DNA from: Mitsuokella jalaludinii DSM 13811
GTDB lineage: Bacteria; Bacillota; Negativicutes; Selenomonadales; Selenomonadaceae
NCBI RefSeq assembly: GCF_000702905.1
Contig: NZ_JNKR01000004.1
Location: forward strand, 60,081 to 124,080
DNA length: 64,000 bases
Direction of reading: 5' to 3'
Part shown: positions 9,550 to 17,456 of the stretch, in pieces
How the letters are laid out: every line of letters starts with the position of its first letter
Numbering within the stretch: the stretch's first letter is position 1
Notes under the pieces: model-generated
Database searches by the model: none
The model's input: only the letters and a program-made list of their open reading frames with translations
What the model was told of the DNA's origin: nothing
Made by a program: the position numbers and the translations under genes

Positions 9550-10314
9550 ATGGAATTATTGGATGTGAACACACTCGCATTCCTCGTATTCTTCGGTTTC
9601 ATGGCGGCGTTCATCGACTCCGTCGTCGGCGGTGGCGGCCTCATCTCAATCCCCGCGCTGATGTGGACGGGTCTGCCGCCTCTCACAGTGCTCGGCACCA
9701 ACAAGGTAGCGGCCGTCATGGGGGCCTTCACGAGCTTCGTGACGTTCGTACGTTCCGGCAAGGTCGACGGCTGGCTCATCCGCCGGCTCTTTCCGATCTC
9801 CCTGATCGGCTCTGGTGTCGGCGTCGTGACGGTGCGCCTGATCCCGTCGGAGTTTTTGCGGCCGCTCGTCGTCGTCATGCTGGTCCTCGTGTTGATCTAC
9901 AGCATCTGCAAGAAGGACTGGGGCAAGGAGTCGACGTATCAGGGCATGAGCGCAAAGCTGCTCGCGCTCTCGTGTCTCGTGGCCTTCACCTTCGGCTTCT
10001 ACGACGGCTTCTTCGGTCCGGGCACGGGCTCCTTCCTGCTCTTCGCTTTCCTGATGGTCGGCTTCGACTTCCTCGGTGCTGCGGCCAATGCGCGCGCGCT
10101 GAACTTTGCGAGCAATATCTCGGCAGCTGTCCTTTTCAGCTACTTCGGCATCGTCGATTTCGCACACGCCATTCCGATGGGCCTCGCGATGATCGTCGGT
10201 GCCTGGTGCGGTGCGCGAGTGGCGCTCTCGAAGGGCGCGGGCTATGTGCGTCCGCTCTTCATCGTCATGACGACGGTGCTCATCGGCAAGCAGCTCTTCG
10301 AGCTCTTCAAGTGA
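9550..10314 (+). CDS. TauE/SafE family membrane permease
   Basis: A 254-residue integral membrane protein with about eight hydrophobic segments and the family's glycine-rich N-terminal motif FIDSVVGGGGLISIPAL. A second half-repeat carries GFYDGFFGPGTGSFLL. TauE/SafE proteins move sulfite, sulfonates, sulfoacetate or other small anions; the substrate here cannot be read from sequence. It is monocistronic or leads a short transcription unit, with its own promoter directly after the atp terminator. A gaaaggg Shine-Dalgarno supports the ATG. Confidence 0.92.
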   Translation: MELLDVNTLAFLVFFGFMAAFIDSVVGGGGLISIPALMWTGLPPLTVLGTNKVAAVMGAFTSFVTFVRSGKVDGWLIRRLFPISLIGSGVGVVTVRLIPSEFLRPLVVVMLVLVLIYSICKKDWGKESTYQGMSAKLLALSCLVAFTFGFYDGFFGPGTGSFLLFAFLMVGFDFLGAAANARALNFASNISAAVLFSYFGIVDFAHAIPMGLAMIVGAWCGARVALSKGAGYVRPLFIVMTTVLIGKQLFELFK

Positions 10315-10395
10315 GTGCGGCCTTGCTTTTCTTTGCCGTTGACCTTACAATAGAGTAGTATTTATCTTTTGAAACCACAGTGAAGGGTGATTGAC

Positions 10396-10851
10396 ATGAG
10401 TATTTTCTCGCGTTTCCTGCCGAAGAAGAAACCGGTAGAGATCAAGAATAATATCCCGAAGGAGAAGGCGAATATCCGCAAGGCGTTCGGCATCTACTGC
10501 CACAGCCATCACGGCACGTCGGGCGACAAGCTCTGCCCGAAGTGCACGGCACTCCTGGCGACGGTCATGACGAAGATGAACCGCTGCCCGTACGGCATCA
10601 CGAAGCCGATCTGCGACCGCTGCGAGCGCCCGTGCTTCGGCGCGAAGCAGACGCAGGAGTTCCTCAAGATCATGGACTCGACGAGCAAGCGCATGTTCCT
10701 GCGTCATCCGATGATGAGCGTCAAGCACAAGCTGGCGAGCATGGGCGTCGACTACGCGAAGTACCAGCAGCAGAAGAAGCTCGACGACAAGGTCAAGGCG
10801 AAGGAGAAGGCTGCGAAGGAGCGTGCCAAGGAGCGCAAGGGCAAGAAATGA
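10396..10851 (+). CDS. YgbA-like nitrous-oxide-stimulated-promoter family protein
   Basis: A 151-residue basic protein. The centre carries a conserved His/Cys array: YCHSHHG, CPKC, a cysteine in RCPYG, then CDRC and RPC. This matches the family named after E. coli YgbA (nitrous oxide-stimulated promoter), which in enterobacteria responds to nitrosative stress; the biochemical role is unclear and metal binding is inferred. The C-terminus is an extremely Lys/Glu/Ala-rich helix. The start at 10396 is preferred over the in-frame GTG at 10387, because the gaaggg Shine-Dalgarno overlaps the latter. It overlaps the next small gene by 4 bases. Confidence 0.8.
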   Translation: MSIFSRFLPKKKPVEIKNNIPKEKANIRKAFGIYCHSHHGTSGDKLCPKCTALLATVMTKMNRCPYGITKPICDRCERPCFGAKQTQEFLKIMDSTSKRMFLRHPMMSVKHKLASMGVDYAKYQQQKKLDDKVKAKEKAAKERAKERKGKK

Positions 10852-11036
10852 ACCGTTCAACACTCAGGAAGGTATCGAATCTCCTCGTCGTCGTGCTCGT
10901 CGGACTGGCATTCTGCGCAAAGGTAGAGGATAGCGGCTCGGAGGCTCTCTTCGGCAAGAATGACATCGCTATCGTCATCGGCGCGGTGGTCATCTTCCTG
11001 GCCATCCTGTTCGCGCGGCGGCAGAAAAAACGATAA
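10848..11036 (+). CDS. Small membrane protein of unknown function (62 aa)
   Basis: Translation overlaps the YgbA-like stop (ATGA), indicating coupling. The product has a basic N-terminus and two hydrophobic segments (about residues 11-25 and 40-56) separated by an acidic loop EDSGSEALF, ending in ARRQKKR. This gives a hairpin membrane topology with both ends probably cytoplasmic. No family is recognised. Base composition and coupling argue that it is real. Confidence 0.65.
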   Translation: MNRSTLRKVSNLLVVVLVGLAFCAKVEDSGSEALFGKNDIAIVIGAVVIFLAILFARRQKKR

Positions 11037-11052
11037 CGATAAGGATGCAGTC

Positions 11053-11125
11053 TGTGGATAACTTGGCGTTTTTTGGCGTAGTTATCCACATTTTTATGCA
11101 CATTTTTAACAGGGACGGTGGATAA
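11053..11125. promoter_or_regulatory. Cluster of DnaA boxes with inverted repeat
   Basis: A perfect 11-base inverted repeat, TGTGGATAACT (11053-11063) and AGTTATCCACA (11080-11090), contains two consensus DnaA boxes in opposite orientation. A third consensus-compatible box TTATGCACA lies at 11094-11102, and an 8-of-9 match (GGTGGATAA, inverted) lies at 11117-11125. The inverted repeat is followed by five T, so it could also act as a terminator for the upstream gene. It lies just before the decarboxylase start. Confidence 0.7.
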
Positions 11126-11149
11126 GTGATCGAAAGGGGAAAGAATGAT

Positions 11150-12619
11150 ATGGAGCAGCACAGGGATGACATCCTGCGGGCACCGATTGCCGAGGCCATG
11201 CGTGCCTATGCGGCGGACGGCGCGCGTGCCTATCACACGCCGGGCCACAAGCAGGGACTCGGCGCGCATCCTCTCTTGAAGGCGCTCGTGACGGAAGAAG
11301 GCCTTCGCGAGGAAGTCTCGCTGATGGAGGAGCTCGACGACCTGCACGAGCCGACGATGTGCATCAAGGAGGCGCAGGAAATGGCGGCCGCGCTCTACGG
11401 CGCCGATCAGGCGTACTTCATGATCAACGGCACGACGGGGGCTATCCACACGATGCTCATGGGCGCGCTGCGCCCGGGCGATGCGGTGCTCGTGCCGCGC
11501 AATGCGCACCGCTCGATGATCGGCGGCATCATCCTCGCGGGCGCGCACCCCGTCTTTTTGCAGCCGGAGGTCGACGAGCGCCTCGGCATCGCGATGGGCT
11601 TGACGGAGGAGACAGTGGCCCGGGCCATTGCAGCGCATCCTGAGGCCAAGGCACTGGCCTGCGTCTACCCGACGTACTACGGCGTGACCTTTGACCTTGC
11701 GCGCATCGCAGCGCTCGTCCATGCGCACGATATGCTGCTGCTCGTCGACGAGGCGCACGGCCCGCACCTGCGCTTCTCGGAGGCCCTGCCGCCGCAGGCC
11801 ATCGACTGCGGCGCCGACATGGCGGCGCAGAGCACCCACAAGATACTCGGTGCGATGACGCAGGCTTCTATGCTGCTCGTCAACGGGCCGCGCGTGGACC
11901 GCGAGCGCGTGCGCGAGGCCGCGAGCCTGCTGCAGTCGACGAGTCCGAACCAGCTCCTGCTGGCGTCGCTTGACATCGCGCGGCTGCAGATGGCGGAGAA
12001 TGGCCGCGAGACGGTCGGCCGGGCCGTGCGCCTCGCGGGCAGGCTGCGCAGTGCCATCAACGCGATCGATGGCCTCTGGTCGTTTGGCCCGGAATACACA
12101 TGTTATCCTGGTGCGACAGGGCTCGATGCGACGAAGATCACCGTGCAGGTCACGGGGCTCGGCCTCAGCGGCGTCGAAGCCGAGGCCATCCTGCGCCATG
12201 AGTACAAGGTCCAGTGCGAGCTCTCCGATGCGCGCAACCTGCTCTTCATCCTCTCGTACGCAGACAAGGACGAGCAGGCGGATTATCTGCTGCGGGCCCT
12301 GCAGGGGCTCGCGCGCGACCATCGCAGAGGAAGCGAGGCGTCTGGGGCCGTGTCGACAAAATTGCCCGCTGTGCCCGCGCAGGGCATGACGCCGCGCGAG
12401 GCGTTCTTTGCACCGAAGGGCAGTGTGGCCTTTTCCGAGGCAGAGGGGCATATCGCGGCGGAGCAGGTCATGTTCTACCCGCCAGGCATCCCAATCCTGT
12501 GCCCCGGCGATGTCATCGATGCGGCGAGCCTGCGCTACATCGAGGCGATGCAGGCGCTCGGCCTCAAGGTCGTCGGCCCACGCGACGCATCGCTCGGGCG
12601 TATTCAGGTCGTCAAGTGA
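11150..12619 (+). CDS. Orn/Lys/Arg decarboxylase family protein (YaaO/SpeA-type, PLP-dependent)
   Basis: Fold-type I PLP enzyme of 489 residues. The N-terminus has the family's HTPGHKQG motif, the PLP aspartate lies in LLLVDEAHGPH, and the Schiff-base lysine is in STHKIL. The C-terminal domain carries FYPPGIPILCPGD. Proteins of this length act on arginine, lysine or ornithine in polyamine metabolism; the substrate is not determinable here. The start at 11150 is chosen for an aagggga Shine-Dalgarno; the upstream in-frame GTG at 11126 has none. The order decarboxylase, tmk, rnmV, rsmA resembles the origin-proximal block of Bacillus subtilis (yaaO, tmk, rnmV, ksgA). Confidence 0.93.
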   Translation: MEQHRDDILRAPIAEAMRAYAADGARAYHTPGHKQGLGAHPLLKALVTEEGLREEVSLMEELDDLHEPTMCIKEAQEMAAALYGADQAYFMINGTTGAIHTMLMGALRPGDAVLVPRNAHRSMIGGIILAGAHPVFLQPEVDERLGIAMGLTEETVARAIAAHPEAKALACVYPTYYGVTFDLARIAALVHAHDMLLLVDEAHGPHLRFSEALPPQAIDCGADMAAQSTHKILGAMTQASMLLVNGPRVDRERVREAASLLQSTSPNQLLLASLDIARLQMAENGRETVGRAVRLAGRLRSAINAIDGLWSFGPEYTCYPGATGLDATKITVQVTGLGLSGVEAEAILRHEYKVQCELSDARNLLFILSYADKDEQADYLLRALQGLARDHRRGSEASGAVSTKLPAVPAQGMTPREAFFAPKGSVAFSEAEGHIAAEQVMFYPPGIPILCPGDVIDAASLRYIEAMQALGLKVVGPRDASLGRIQVVK

Positions 12620-12637
12620 GCAGAGGGGGAAACGCAC

Positions 12638-13324
12638 ATGGAGAAAAAAGGCAAACTCATCATCATTGAGGCTGGCGACGGCTCAGGCAAGGCCACGCAG
12701 ACGAAGGCGCTCTACGAGCACCTCTGCCGCGAGGGCTACCGCGTGCACCGCGTCGAGTTCCCCGACTACGCGGCGGATTCCTCGATGCTCGTGCGCATGT
12801 ACCTGCGCGGCGACTTCGGCGGCCATGCGGAAGATGTCAATGCCTATGCGGCCTCGACATTCTTCGCCGTCGACCGCTACGCGTCGTACCGCATGAAGTG
12901 GAAGAAGGCGTACGAGGCAGGCGCGATCATCCTCGCCGACCGCTACACGACGTCGAACATGGTCCATCAGGCCGTCAAGCTGACGGACAGGGAGGAGCGC
13001 GAATCGTTCCTCGACTGGCTCTGGGACTTCGAGTTCAACAAGCTCGGCCTGCCCGTGCCCGACAAGGTCGTCTTCCTCGACATGGATCCTGAGGTGGCCG
13101 ACCGCCTGATTGCGGCGCGAGCCGCGGCGCAGGCGCAGGAGAGGGACATCCACGAGCGCGACAAAGAATACCTGCACCGCTGCCATGCGGCTTACGAGGA
13201 GCTGGCCAAGAAATACGGCTGGACGCGCGTTGCTTGCAGCGAGCACGGCGAGCCGCGCGCCGTCGAGGCCATCCACGCCGATGTCTACGCGGCCATTATG
13301 CCGCTGCTCGAAGGTATGGAATGA
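12638..13324 (+). CDS. tmk: Thymidylate kinase (dTMP kinase)
   Basis: A 228-residue P-loop kinase phosphorylating dTMP to dTDP. The Walker A region reads EAGDGSGKATQ, with Ala in the usual Ser/Thr position after the lysine, a variant I associate with clostridial-type Tmk. The DR-type motif is ADRYTTSNMVHQA, and the lid region is Arg-rich (about residues 150-170). It lies 18 bases after the decarboxylase with an agaggggg Shine-Dalgarno. The neighbours rnmV and rsmA support the housekeeping assignment. Confidence 0.92.
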   Translation: MEKKGKLIIIEAGDGSGKATQTKALYEHLCREGYRVHRVEFPDYAADSSMLVRMYLRGDFGGHAEDVNAYAASTFFAVDRYASYRMKWKKAYEAGAIILADRYTTSNMVHQAVKLTDREERESFLDWLWDFEFNKLGLPVPDKVVFLDMDPEVADRLIAARAAAQAQERDIHERDKEYLHRCHAAYEELAKKYGWTRVACSEHGEPRAVEAIHADVYAAIMPLLEGME

Positions 13325-13370
13325 AGAGAGGACAAGGCCCGGATATGGAAGGGCCCGAGAAAGGAATACT

Positions 13371-13937
13371 ATGATCAAAGAAGTTCTGGTGGTCGAGGGC
13401 AAGATGGATGTCGTCGCCATCGACAAGGCAGTCGAGGCCGACTGCATCATCACGGAGGGATTCAACCTCAAGCCGCAGGCGCTCAAGAATATCGAGCAGG
13501 CCTACAAGAAGCGCGGCATCATCATCATGACGGACCCCGATTCGGCCGGCGAGCGCATCCGCAAGTACCTCTCGCGTCGCTTCCCCGAGGCCAAGCACGC
13601 TTTCGTGCCCGTCGAAGAGGCGACGGATAACGACGACATCGGCATCGAACAGGCGAAGCCTGACGCCATCCGCAAGGCGCTCGCCAAGGTCCGCACGCTG
13701 GACTGGGAGCCCAAGAAGACGTTCACGGGTGCCGACCTCATCATCCACGGCCTCTCAGGCGCTGCGGATGCCTCGGTGCGCCGCGCGCGCCTCGGCGAGA
13801 AGCTCGGCCTCGGCTTTGCCAACGCCAAGACGTTCCTGACGCGCCTCAACCACTACGGCGTGTCGCGAGAAGAATTTGAACGCGCCCTCGAGGATATGGA
13901 GCGTGAGAACAGAGAGCAGGAGGAGAGTCATGAATAA
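13371..13937 (+). CDS. rnmV: Ribonuclease M5 (5S rRNA maturase)
   Basis: A 188-residue TOPRIM-domain nuclease that trims 5S rRNA precursors. The TOPRIM glutamate is in VVEGKMDV near the N-terminus and the catalytic acidic pair is in [11 protein letters not shown]. The C-terminal half carries the domain of RNase M5 type ([21 protein letters not shown] split across two helices). The ATG at 13371 follows an aaagg Shine-Dalgarno. Its last codons overlap the rsmA start by 8 bases, the classic rnmV-rsmA coupling of Firmicutes. Confidence 0.95.
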   Translation: MIKEVLVVEGKMDVVAIDKAVEADCIITEGFNLKPQALKNIEQAYKKRGIIIMTDPDSAGERIRKYLSRRFPEAKHAFVPVEEATDNDDIGIEQAKPDAIRKALAKVRTLDWEPKKTFTGADLIIHGLSGAADASVRRARLGEKLGLGFANAKTFLTRLNHYGVSREEFERALEDMERENREQEESHE

Positions 13938-14808
13938 AGAAGACGAGAAGGTACTGCAGCCGAAGATCGCGAGCCGCGATGTCACGATGCACATCCTCAA
14001 GGCGTTCGGCCTGCGCATGAGCAAGAAGCTCGGCCAGAACTTCCTCATCGATGCGCGCATCGTTCAGGGCATCGTCGATGCCGCTGAGGTCAAGCCGGGC
14101 GACCGCGTCCTGGAGATCGGCCCGGGCATCGGCACGCTGACGCAGGGCCTCGCCGAGGCCGGCGCCGATGTCACGGCCGTCGAGCTCGACAAGAAATTGC
14201 CGGCCGTTCTCAAGGAGACGCTCAAGGCGTACGACAACGTGCGCATCGTGCCGGGCGACATCCTCAAGGTCAACATCCCCGAGATCATGGGCGAGGCGCC
14301 GTTCAAGGTCGCGGCCAACCTGCCGTACTACATCACAACGCCGATCCTCATGGCGCTCCTCGAGCGCCATCTGCCCATCACGCACATGGTCACGATGGTC
14401 CAGAAGGAAGTGGCGGAGCGCATGACGGCCAAGCCGGGCTCGCGCATCTACGGCGCGCTCTCGGTCGCCGTCCAGTACTACACGGAGCCCGAGATCGTGC
14501 TCGACGTGCCGCCGCGCTCCTTCATCCCCGCGCCGGAGGTCATGAGCGTCGTCGTCTCGTGCCGCGTGCGCAAGGAGCCGGCCGTGGCCGTGCGGGACGA
14601 GAAGCTCTTCTTCCGCGTCGTCAAGGCTGCCTTCGGCCAGCGCCGCAAGACGCTCATGAACGCCCTGAAGGGCGGCGGCTTCCAGAAGGAGGCCGTGCGC
14701 GATGCGCTCGAGCAGTCGGGCATCGATCCGACGCGCCGCGGCGAGACCTTGACGCTTGAAGAATTCGGTCGCCTTGCCGACGCCTTTTCTGTGCAGGAAA
14801 ATGCATAA
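13930..14808 (+). CDS. rsmA: 16S rRNA dimethyladenosine transferase
   Basis: SAM-dependent methyltransferase (KsgA) dimethylating the two adjacent adenines of the 16S 3' hairpin. It has 292 residues. Motifs: [10 protein letters not shown] near the N-terminus, SAM-binding [13 protein letters not shown], acidic VELDKK, and the catalytic [10 protein letters not shown]. The C-terminal helical domain includes [12 protein letters not shown]. An aggag Shine-Dalgarno lies inside the 3' end of rnmV, fixing the start at 13930. Confidence 0.97.
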   Translation: MNKEDEKVLQPKIASRDVTMHILKAFGLRMSKKLGQNFLIDARIVQGIVDAAEVKPGDRVLEIGPGIGTLTQGLAEAGADVTAVELDKKLPAVLKETLKAYDNVRIVPGDILKVNIPEIMGEAPFKVAANLPYYITTPILMALLERHLPITHMVTMVQKEVAERMTAKPGSRIYGALSVAVQYYTEPEIVLDVPPRSFIPAPEVMSVVVSCRVRKEPAVAVRDEKLFFRVVKAAFGQRRKTLMNALKGGGFQKEAVRDALEQSGIDPTRRGETLTLEEFGRLADAFSVQENA

Positions 14809-14813
14809 AGTAT

Positions 14814-14842
14814 TTGCTACTATGACAATCTTGTTATAGAAT
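14814..14842 (+). promoter_or_regulatory. Promoter of the NhaC-type antiporter gene
   Basis: TTGCTA at 14814-14819 and TAGAAT at 14837-14842 with a 17-base spacer, in the short AT-rich gap after rsmA. Confidence 0.65.
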
Positions 14843-14889
14843 ATGTCTGTATCAATAAGCAAACCATATATAAGAAAGTAGGTATGATA

Positions 14890-16407
14890 ATGGCAGCAAC
14901 AGCCTGGTCCGTCCTGCCGCCGATCATCACGATCGTGCTGGCTCTTTGGACAAAAGAGGTGTACATGTCCCTGATCATCGGCATCTTCTCCGGTGCCCTG
15001 CTGTTCACGGGCGGCAACATCCTCGAATCCATCCTCACGATGTTCACCGTCATGTCCGACAAAGTCGGCAGCAACGTCAACATCCTCGTATTCCTCGTCA
15101 TCCTCGGCATCCTCGTCGCGGCCATCAGCCGCTCGGGCGCGACGCGCGCCTACGGCGAATGGGCCTCGAAGACCATCAAGGGACAGCGCAGTGCGCTCCT
15201 CTTGACGGCACTCTTAGGCATCGTCATCTTCATCGACGATTACTTCAACTGCCTGACTGTCGGCACCGTCATGCGCCCGGTCACGGACAAGCTCAAGGTC
15301 GCGCGCACGAAGCTCGCCTACATCATCGATGCGACGGCGGCGCCAATCTGCATCATCGCGCCAGTCTCGAGCTGGGCCGCCGCCGTCGGTTCTTCGCTGC
15401 CGGAAGACAGCACGATTGATGGCTTCAGTCTCTTCCTGCAGACGATCCCGTTTAACCTCTACGCTTGGCTGACGATCCTCTTCATGCTCTTCATCATCTG
15501 GACGGCCCGCGACTTCGCGGCGATGGGTGAGAGCATCCGCGCGAACAGCAAGAAGTTCGTCATCCCGAAGGAGTACGCTGACGCCGAGCAGAAGTCGGCC
15601 GACATGGAGCTCGGCCACGGCAAGATCATCGACCTCATCCTGCCGCTCCTCGTGCTCATCGCAGCTTGCGTCTACGGCATGCTCTACACGGGCGGCATCC
15701 ACGAGGGCAAGACGATTGCGGAGGCATTTGCGAACTGCGATTCGGCCAAGTCGCTCGTGCTCGGCTCCTTCATCGCCTTCGTCTTCACGGGTGTCCTCTA
15801 CCTGCCGCGCCGCATCATCACGTTCAATGCCTTCTGCGACAGCTTTGGCTGGGGCTTCAAGGCGATGACGCCGGCCATCTTCATCCTCTGCCTCGCCTGG
15901 ACGCTCTCGGGCATCTGCAGCAAGGACTACCTGAACCTCGGCGGCTTCGTCGGCGCAATCGTCAGCGCCCATGCCTCCATCATCATGTTCCTGCCGCCGA
16001 TCTTCTTCCTCGTGGCGGCGGGCCTCGCCTTTGCGACGGGCACGTCGTGGGGCACGTTCGGCATCTTGATTCCGATCGCCATTGCCGTGCTCGGCATGAA
16101 TGACCCGAGCATGCTCGTCGTCTGCGTGGCGGCCGTCCTCTCGGGCGCTGTCTGCGGCGACCACGCCTCGCCAATCTCCGACACGACGATCCTCGCATCG
16201 GCCGGCGCACAGTGCCACCACATCGACCACGTCAGCACGCAGCTGCCGTACGTCGGCGTCGTCGCGACCTGCAGCTTCTTCGGCTACATCGTGGACGGCC
16301 TGACGGAGAACGGCTGGCTCGGCCTCTTGACGGGCATCATCTGCCTGGCCATCGCGATGGTCATCATCCGCGCGAAGGTCCCGGCTATCGAAGAAGAGAA
16401 AGGCTGA
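14890..16407 (+). CDS. NhaC family Na+/H+ antiporter
   Basis: A 505-residue transporter with about 11-12 hydrophobic helices. The family region IVIFIDDYFNCLTVGTVMRP with its paired aspartates and the later GDHASPISDTTILASAGA motif are characteristic of the NhaC/YtnL branch of the ion transporter superfamily. Members exchange Na+ for protons, or amino or organic acids for ions (for example malate-lactate or arginine-ornithine), so the exact substrate is open. The start at 14890 is preferred over 14884 because it is spaced correctly from the aaagtagg Shine-Dalgarno. The PHP phosphatase gene starts 6 bases after its stop. Confidence 0.9.
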   Translation: MAATAWSVLPPIITIVLALWTKEVYMSLIIGIFSGALLFTGGNILESILTMFTVMSDKVGSNVNILVFLVILGILVAAISRSGATRAYGEWASKTIKGQRSALLLTALLGIVIFIDDYFNCLTVGTVMRPVTDKLKVARTKLAYIIDATAAPICIIAPVSSWAAAVGSSLPEDSTIDGFSLFLQTIPFNLYAWLTILFMLFIIWTARDFAAMGESIRANSKKFVIPKEYADAEQKSADMELGHGKIIDLILPLLVLIAACVYGMLYTGGIHEGKTIAEAFANCDSAKSLVLGSFIAFVFTGVLYLPRRIITFNAFCDSFGWGFKAMTPAIFILCLAWTLSGICSKDYLNLGGFVGAIVSAHASIIMFLPPIFFLVAAGLAFATGTSWGTFGILIPIAIAVLGMNDPSMLVVCVAAVLSGAVCGDHASPISDTTILASAGAQCHHIDHVSTQLPYVGVVATCSFFGYIVDGLTENGWLGLLTGIICLAIAMVIIRAKVPAIEEEKG

Positions 16408-16413
16408 TGGACC

Positions 16414-17190
16414 ATGATCTTTGACAGTCACAGCCACACGACCTTCTCGGCCGACTCCGAGATGAAGGCGGCCGACGCCATCGCGATGGCCGAGAAGGCC
16501 GGCGTAGGGCTTGTCTTCACCGAGCACCTCGACCTCGACTACCCGGGCGAGATGGATTTTTCCTTTGACCCGCAGGCGTACTGGCAGGCCTATGAGCCGT
16601 ACCGCGGCGACAATCTGCGCCTCGGCATCGAGATCGGCATGAATGAGGCCATCCTTGAGGGCAACCTGCACTTCCTCGAGCAGGAGCCCTTCGACCTCGT
16701 CATCGGCTCCCAGCACATCGTCGACGGCCAGGACATCTACTACCCGGCCTATTACGAGGGCAAGAGCAAAGAAGCAGCGTTTCATCGTTATTATGAGCTC
16801 ATGGCAGAGAATGTCCGCCGCTACGGCGCCCACATCGATGTGCTCGGCCATATCGACTACATCTCGCGCTATGCGCCTTATGCGAACCCAGAAGTCTCCT
16901 ACGGGACATTCCAGGAGGATATCGACAAGATCCTGCGCGCGGCCATCGAGACGGATACCGTCCTCGAGCTCAACACGCGCCGCCTCGGCAGCCGCCTTGC
17001 CTGTAAGGAGCTCATGCCCGTCTACGCGCGTTACCGCGAGCTCGGCGGCCGCTATGTGACGCTCGGTTCAGACGCGCACATCTCCGATGCTGTCGCTGTG
17101 AACTTCGGCGCGGCCGAGGAGCTCGCCGCGATGGTCGGCCTCGGGCTCGTGACGTTTGCTGAGCGCCGCATGGTGTCCTGCACAAAATAA
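16414..17190 (+). CDS. PHP-domain phosphatase, histidinol-phosphatase (HisJ/HisK) family
   Basis: A 258-residue PHP metallophosphoesterase. Metal ligands are visible in DSHSHTTFSAD at the N-terminus, in FTEHLDLD, in GSQHIVD, in LGHIDYISRY and in the C-terminal GSDAHI. The architecture fits the HisJ branch of histidinol phosphatases. No other histidine genes are nearby, so it may have another phosphoester substrate. It is closely spaced after the NhaC antiporter and probably co-transcribed. Confidence 0.88.
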   Translation: MIFDSHSHTTFSADSEMKAADAIAMAEKAGVGLVFTEHLDLDYPGEMDFSFDPQAYWQAYEPYRGDNLRLGIEIGMNEAILEGNLHFLEQEPFDLVIGSQHIVDGQDIYYPAYYEGKSKEAAFHRYYELMAENVRRYGAHIDVLGHIDYISRYAPYANPEVSYGTFQEDIDKILRAAIETDTVLELNTRRLGSRLACKELMPVYARYRELGGRYVTLGSDAHISDAVAVNFGAAEELAAMVGLGLVTFAERRMVSCTK

Positions 17191-17194
17191 ATTC

Positions 17195-17223
17195 TTGCGA
17201 ATACAGGCGAAAACAGATAAAAT
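17195..17223 (+). promoter_or_regulatory. Promoter of the SCIFF peptide gene
   Basis: TTGCGA at 17195-17200 and TAAAAT at 17218-17223, spacer 17 bases, about 40 bases upstream of the scfA start codon. Confidence 0.7.
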
Positions 17224-17262
17224 AAAAGAAGATATGATTTTATCTAGTTAGGAGGGCTGACG

Positions 17263-17400
17263 ATGAAACACATCAAGACGGTCAACAAACCTTCGATGCA
17301 GGCTTCGCTCAAGACGGGCGGCTGCGGCGAGTGCCAGGCATCCTGCCAGTCTGCTTGCAAGACTTCCTGCACGGTAGGCAACCAGGTTTGCGAGAAATAA
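17263..17400 (+). CDS. scfA: SCIFF ranthipeptide precursor (six cysteines in forty-five residues)
   Basis: A 45-residue peptide with exactly six cysteines, at 21, 24, 28, 32, 36 and 43, in the core CGECQASCQSACKTSC. The leader starts MKHIKTVNK. This is the hallmark of SCIFF, whose Cys residues are joined by thioether bonds by the radical SAM protein encoded next door. A strong aggagg Shine-Dalgarno and its own promoter precede it. An intrinsic terminator between precursor and maturase allows excess precursor over enzyme. SCIFF is near-universal in Clostridia; its function is unknown, with quorum or housekeeping roles suggested. Confidence 0.95.
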   Translation: MKHIKTVNKPSMQASLKTGGCGECQASCQSACKTSCTVGNQVCEK

Positions 17401-17412
17401 TGTTTCGTGAAG

Positions 17413-17439
17413 AGCCTTCCCATCTGGGAAGGCTTTTTT
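17413..17439 (+). terminator. Terminator/attenuator between scfA and scfB
   Basis: Nine-base stem AGCCTTCCC/GGGAAGGCT, 4-base loop, T run. Partial read-through would give the maturase at lower level than the precursor. Confidence 0.92.
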
Positions 17440-17456
17440 CTATCAAGGAGTAACTG

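Noticed and set aside
11053..11125. Chromosomal origin oriC
   Set aside because: DnaA boxes are present, but no dnaA, dnaN, rpmH or extended AT-rich unwinding region is in the window, so a regulatory DnaA cluster is the safer call.
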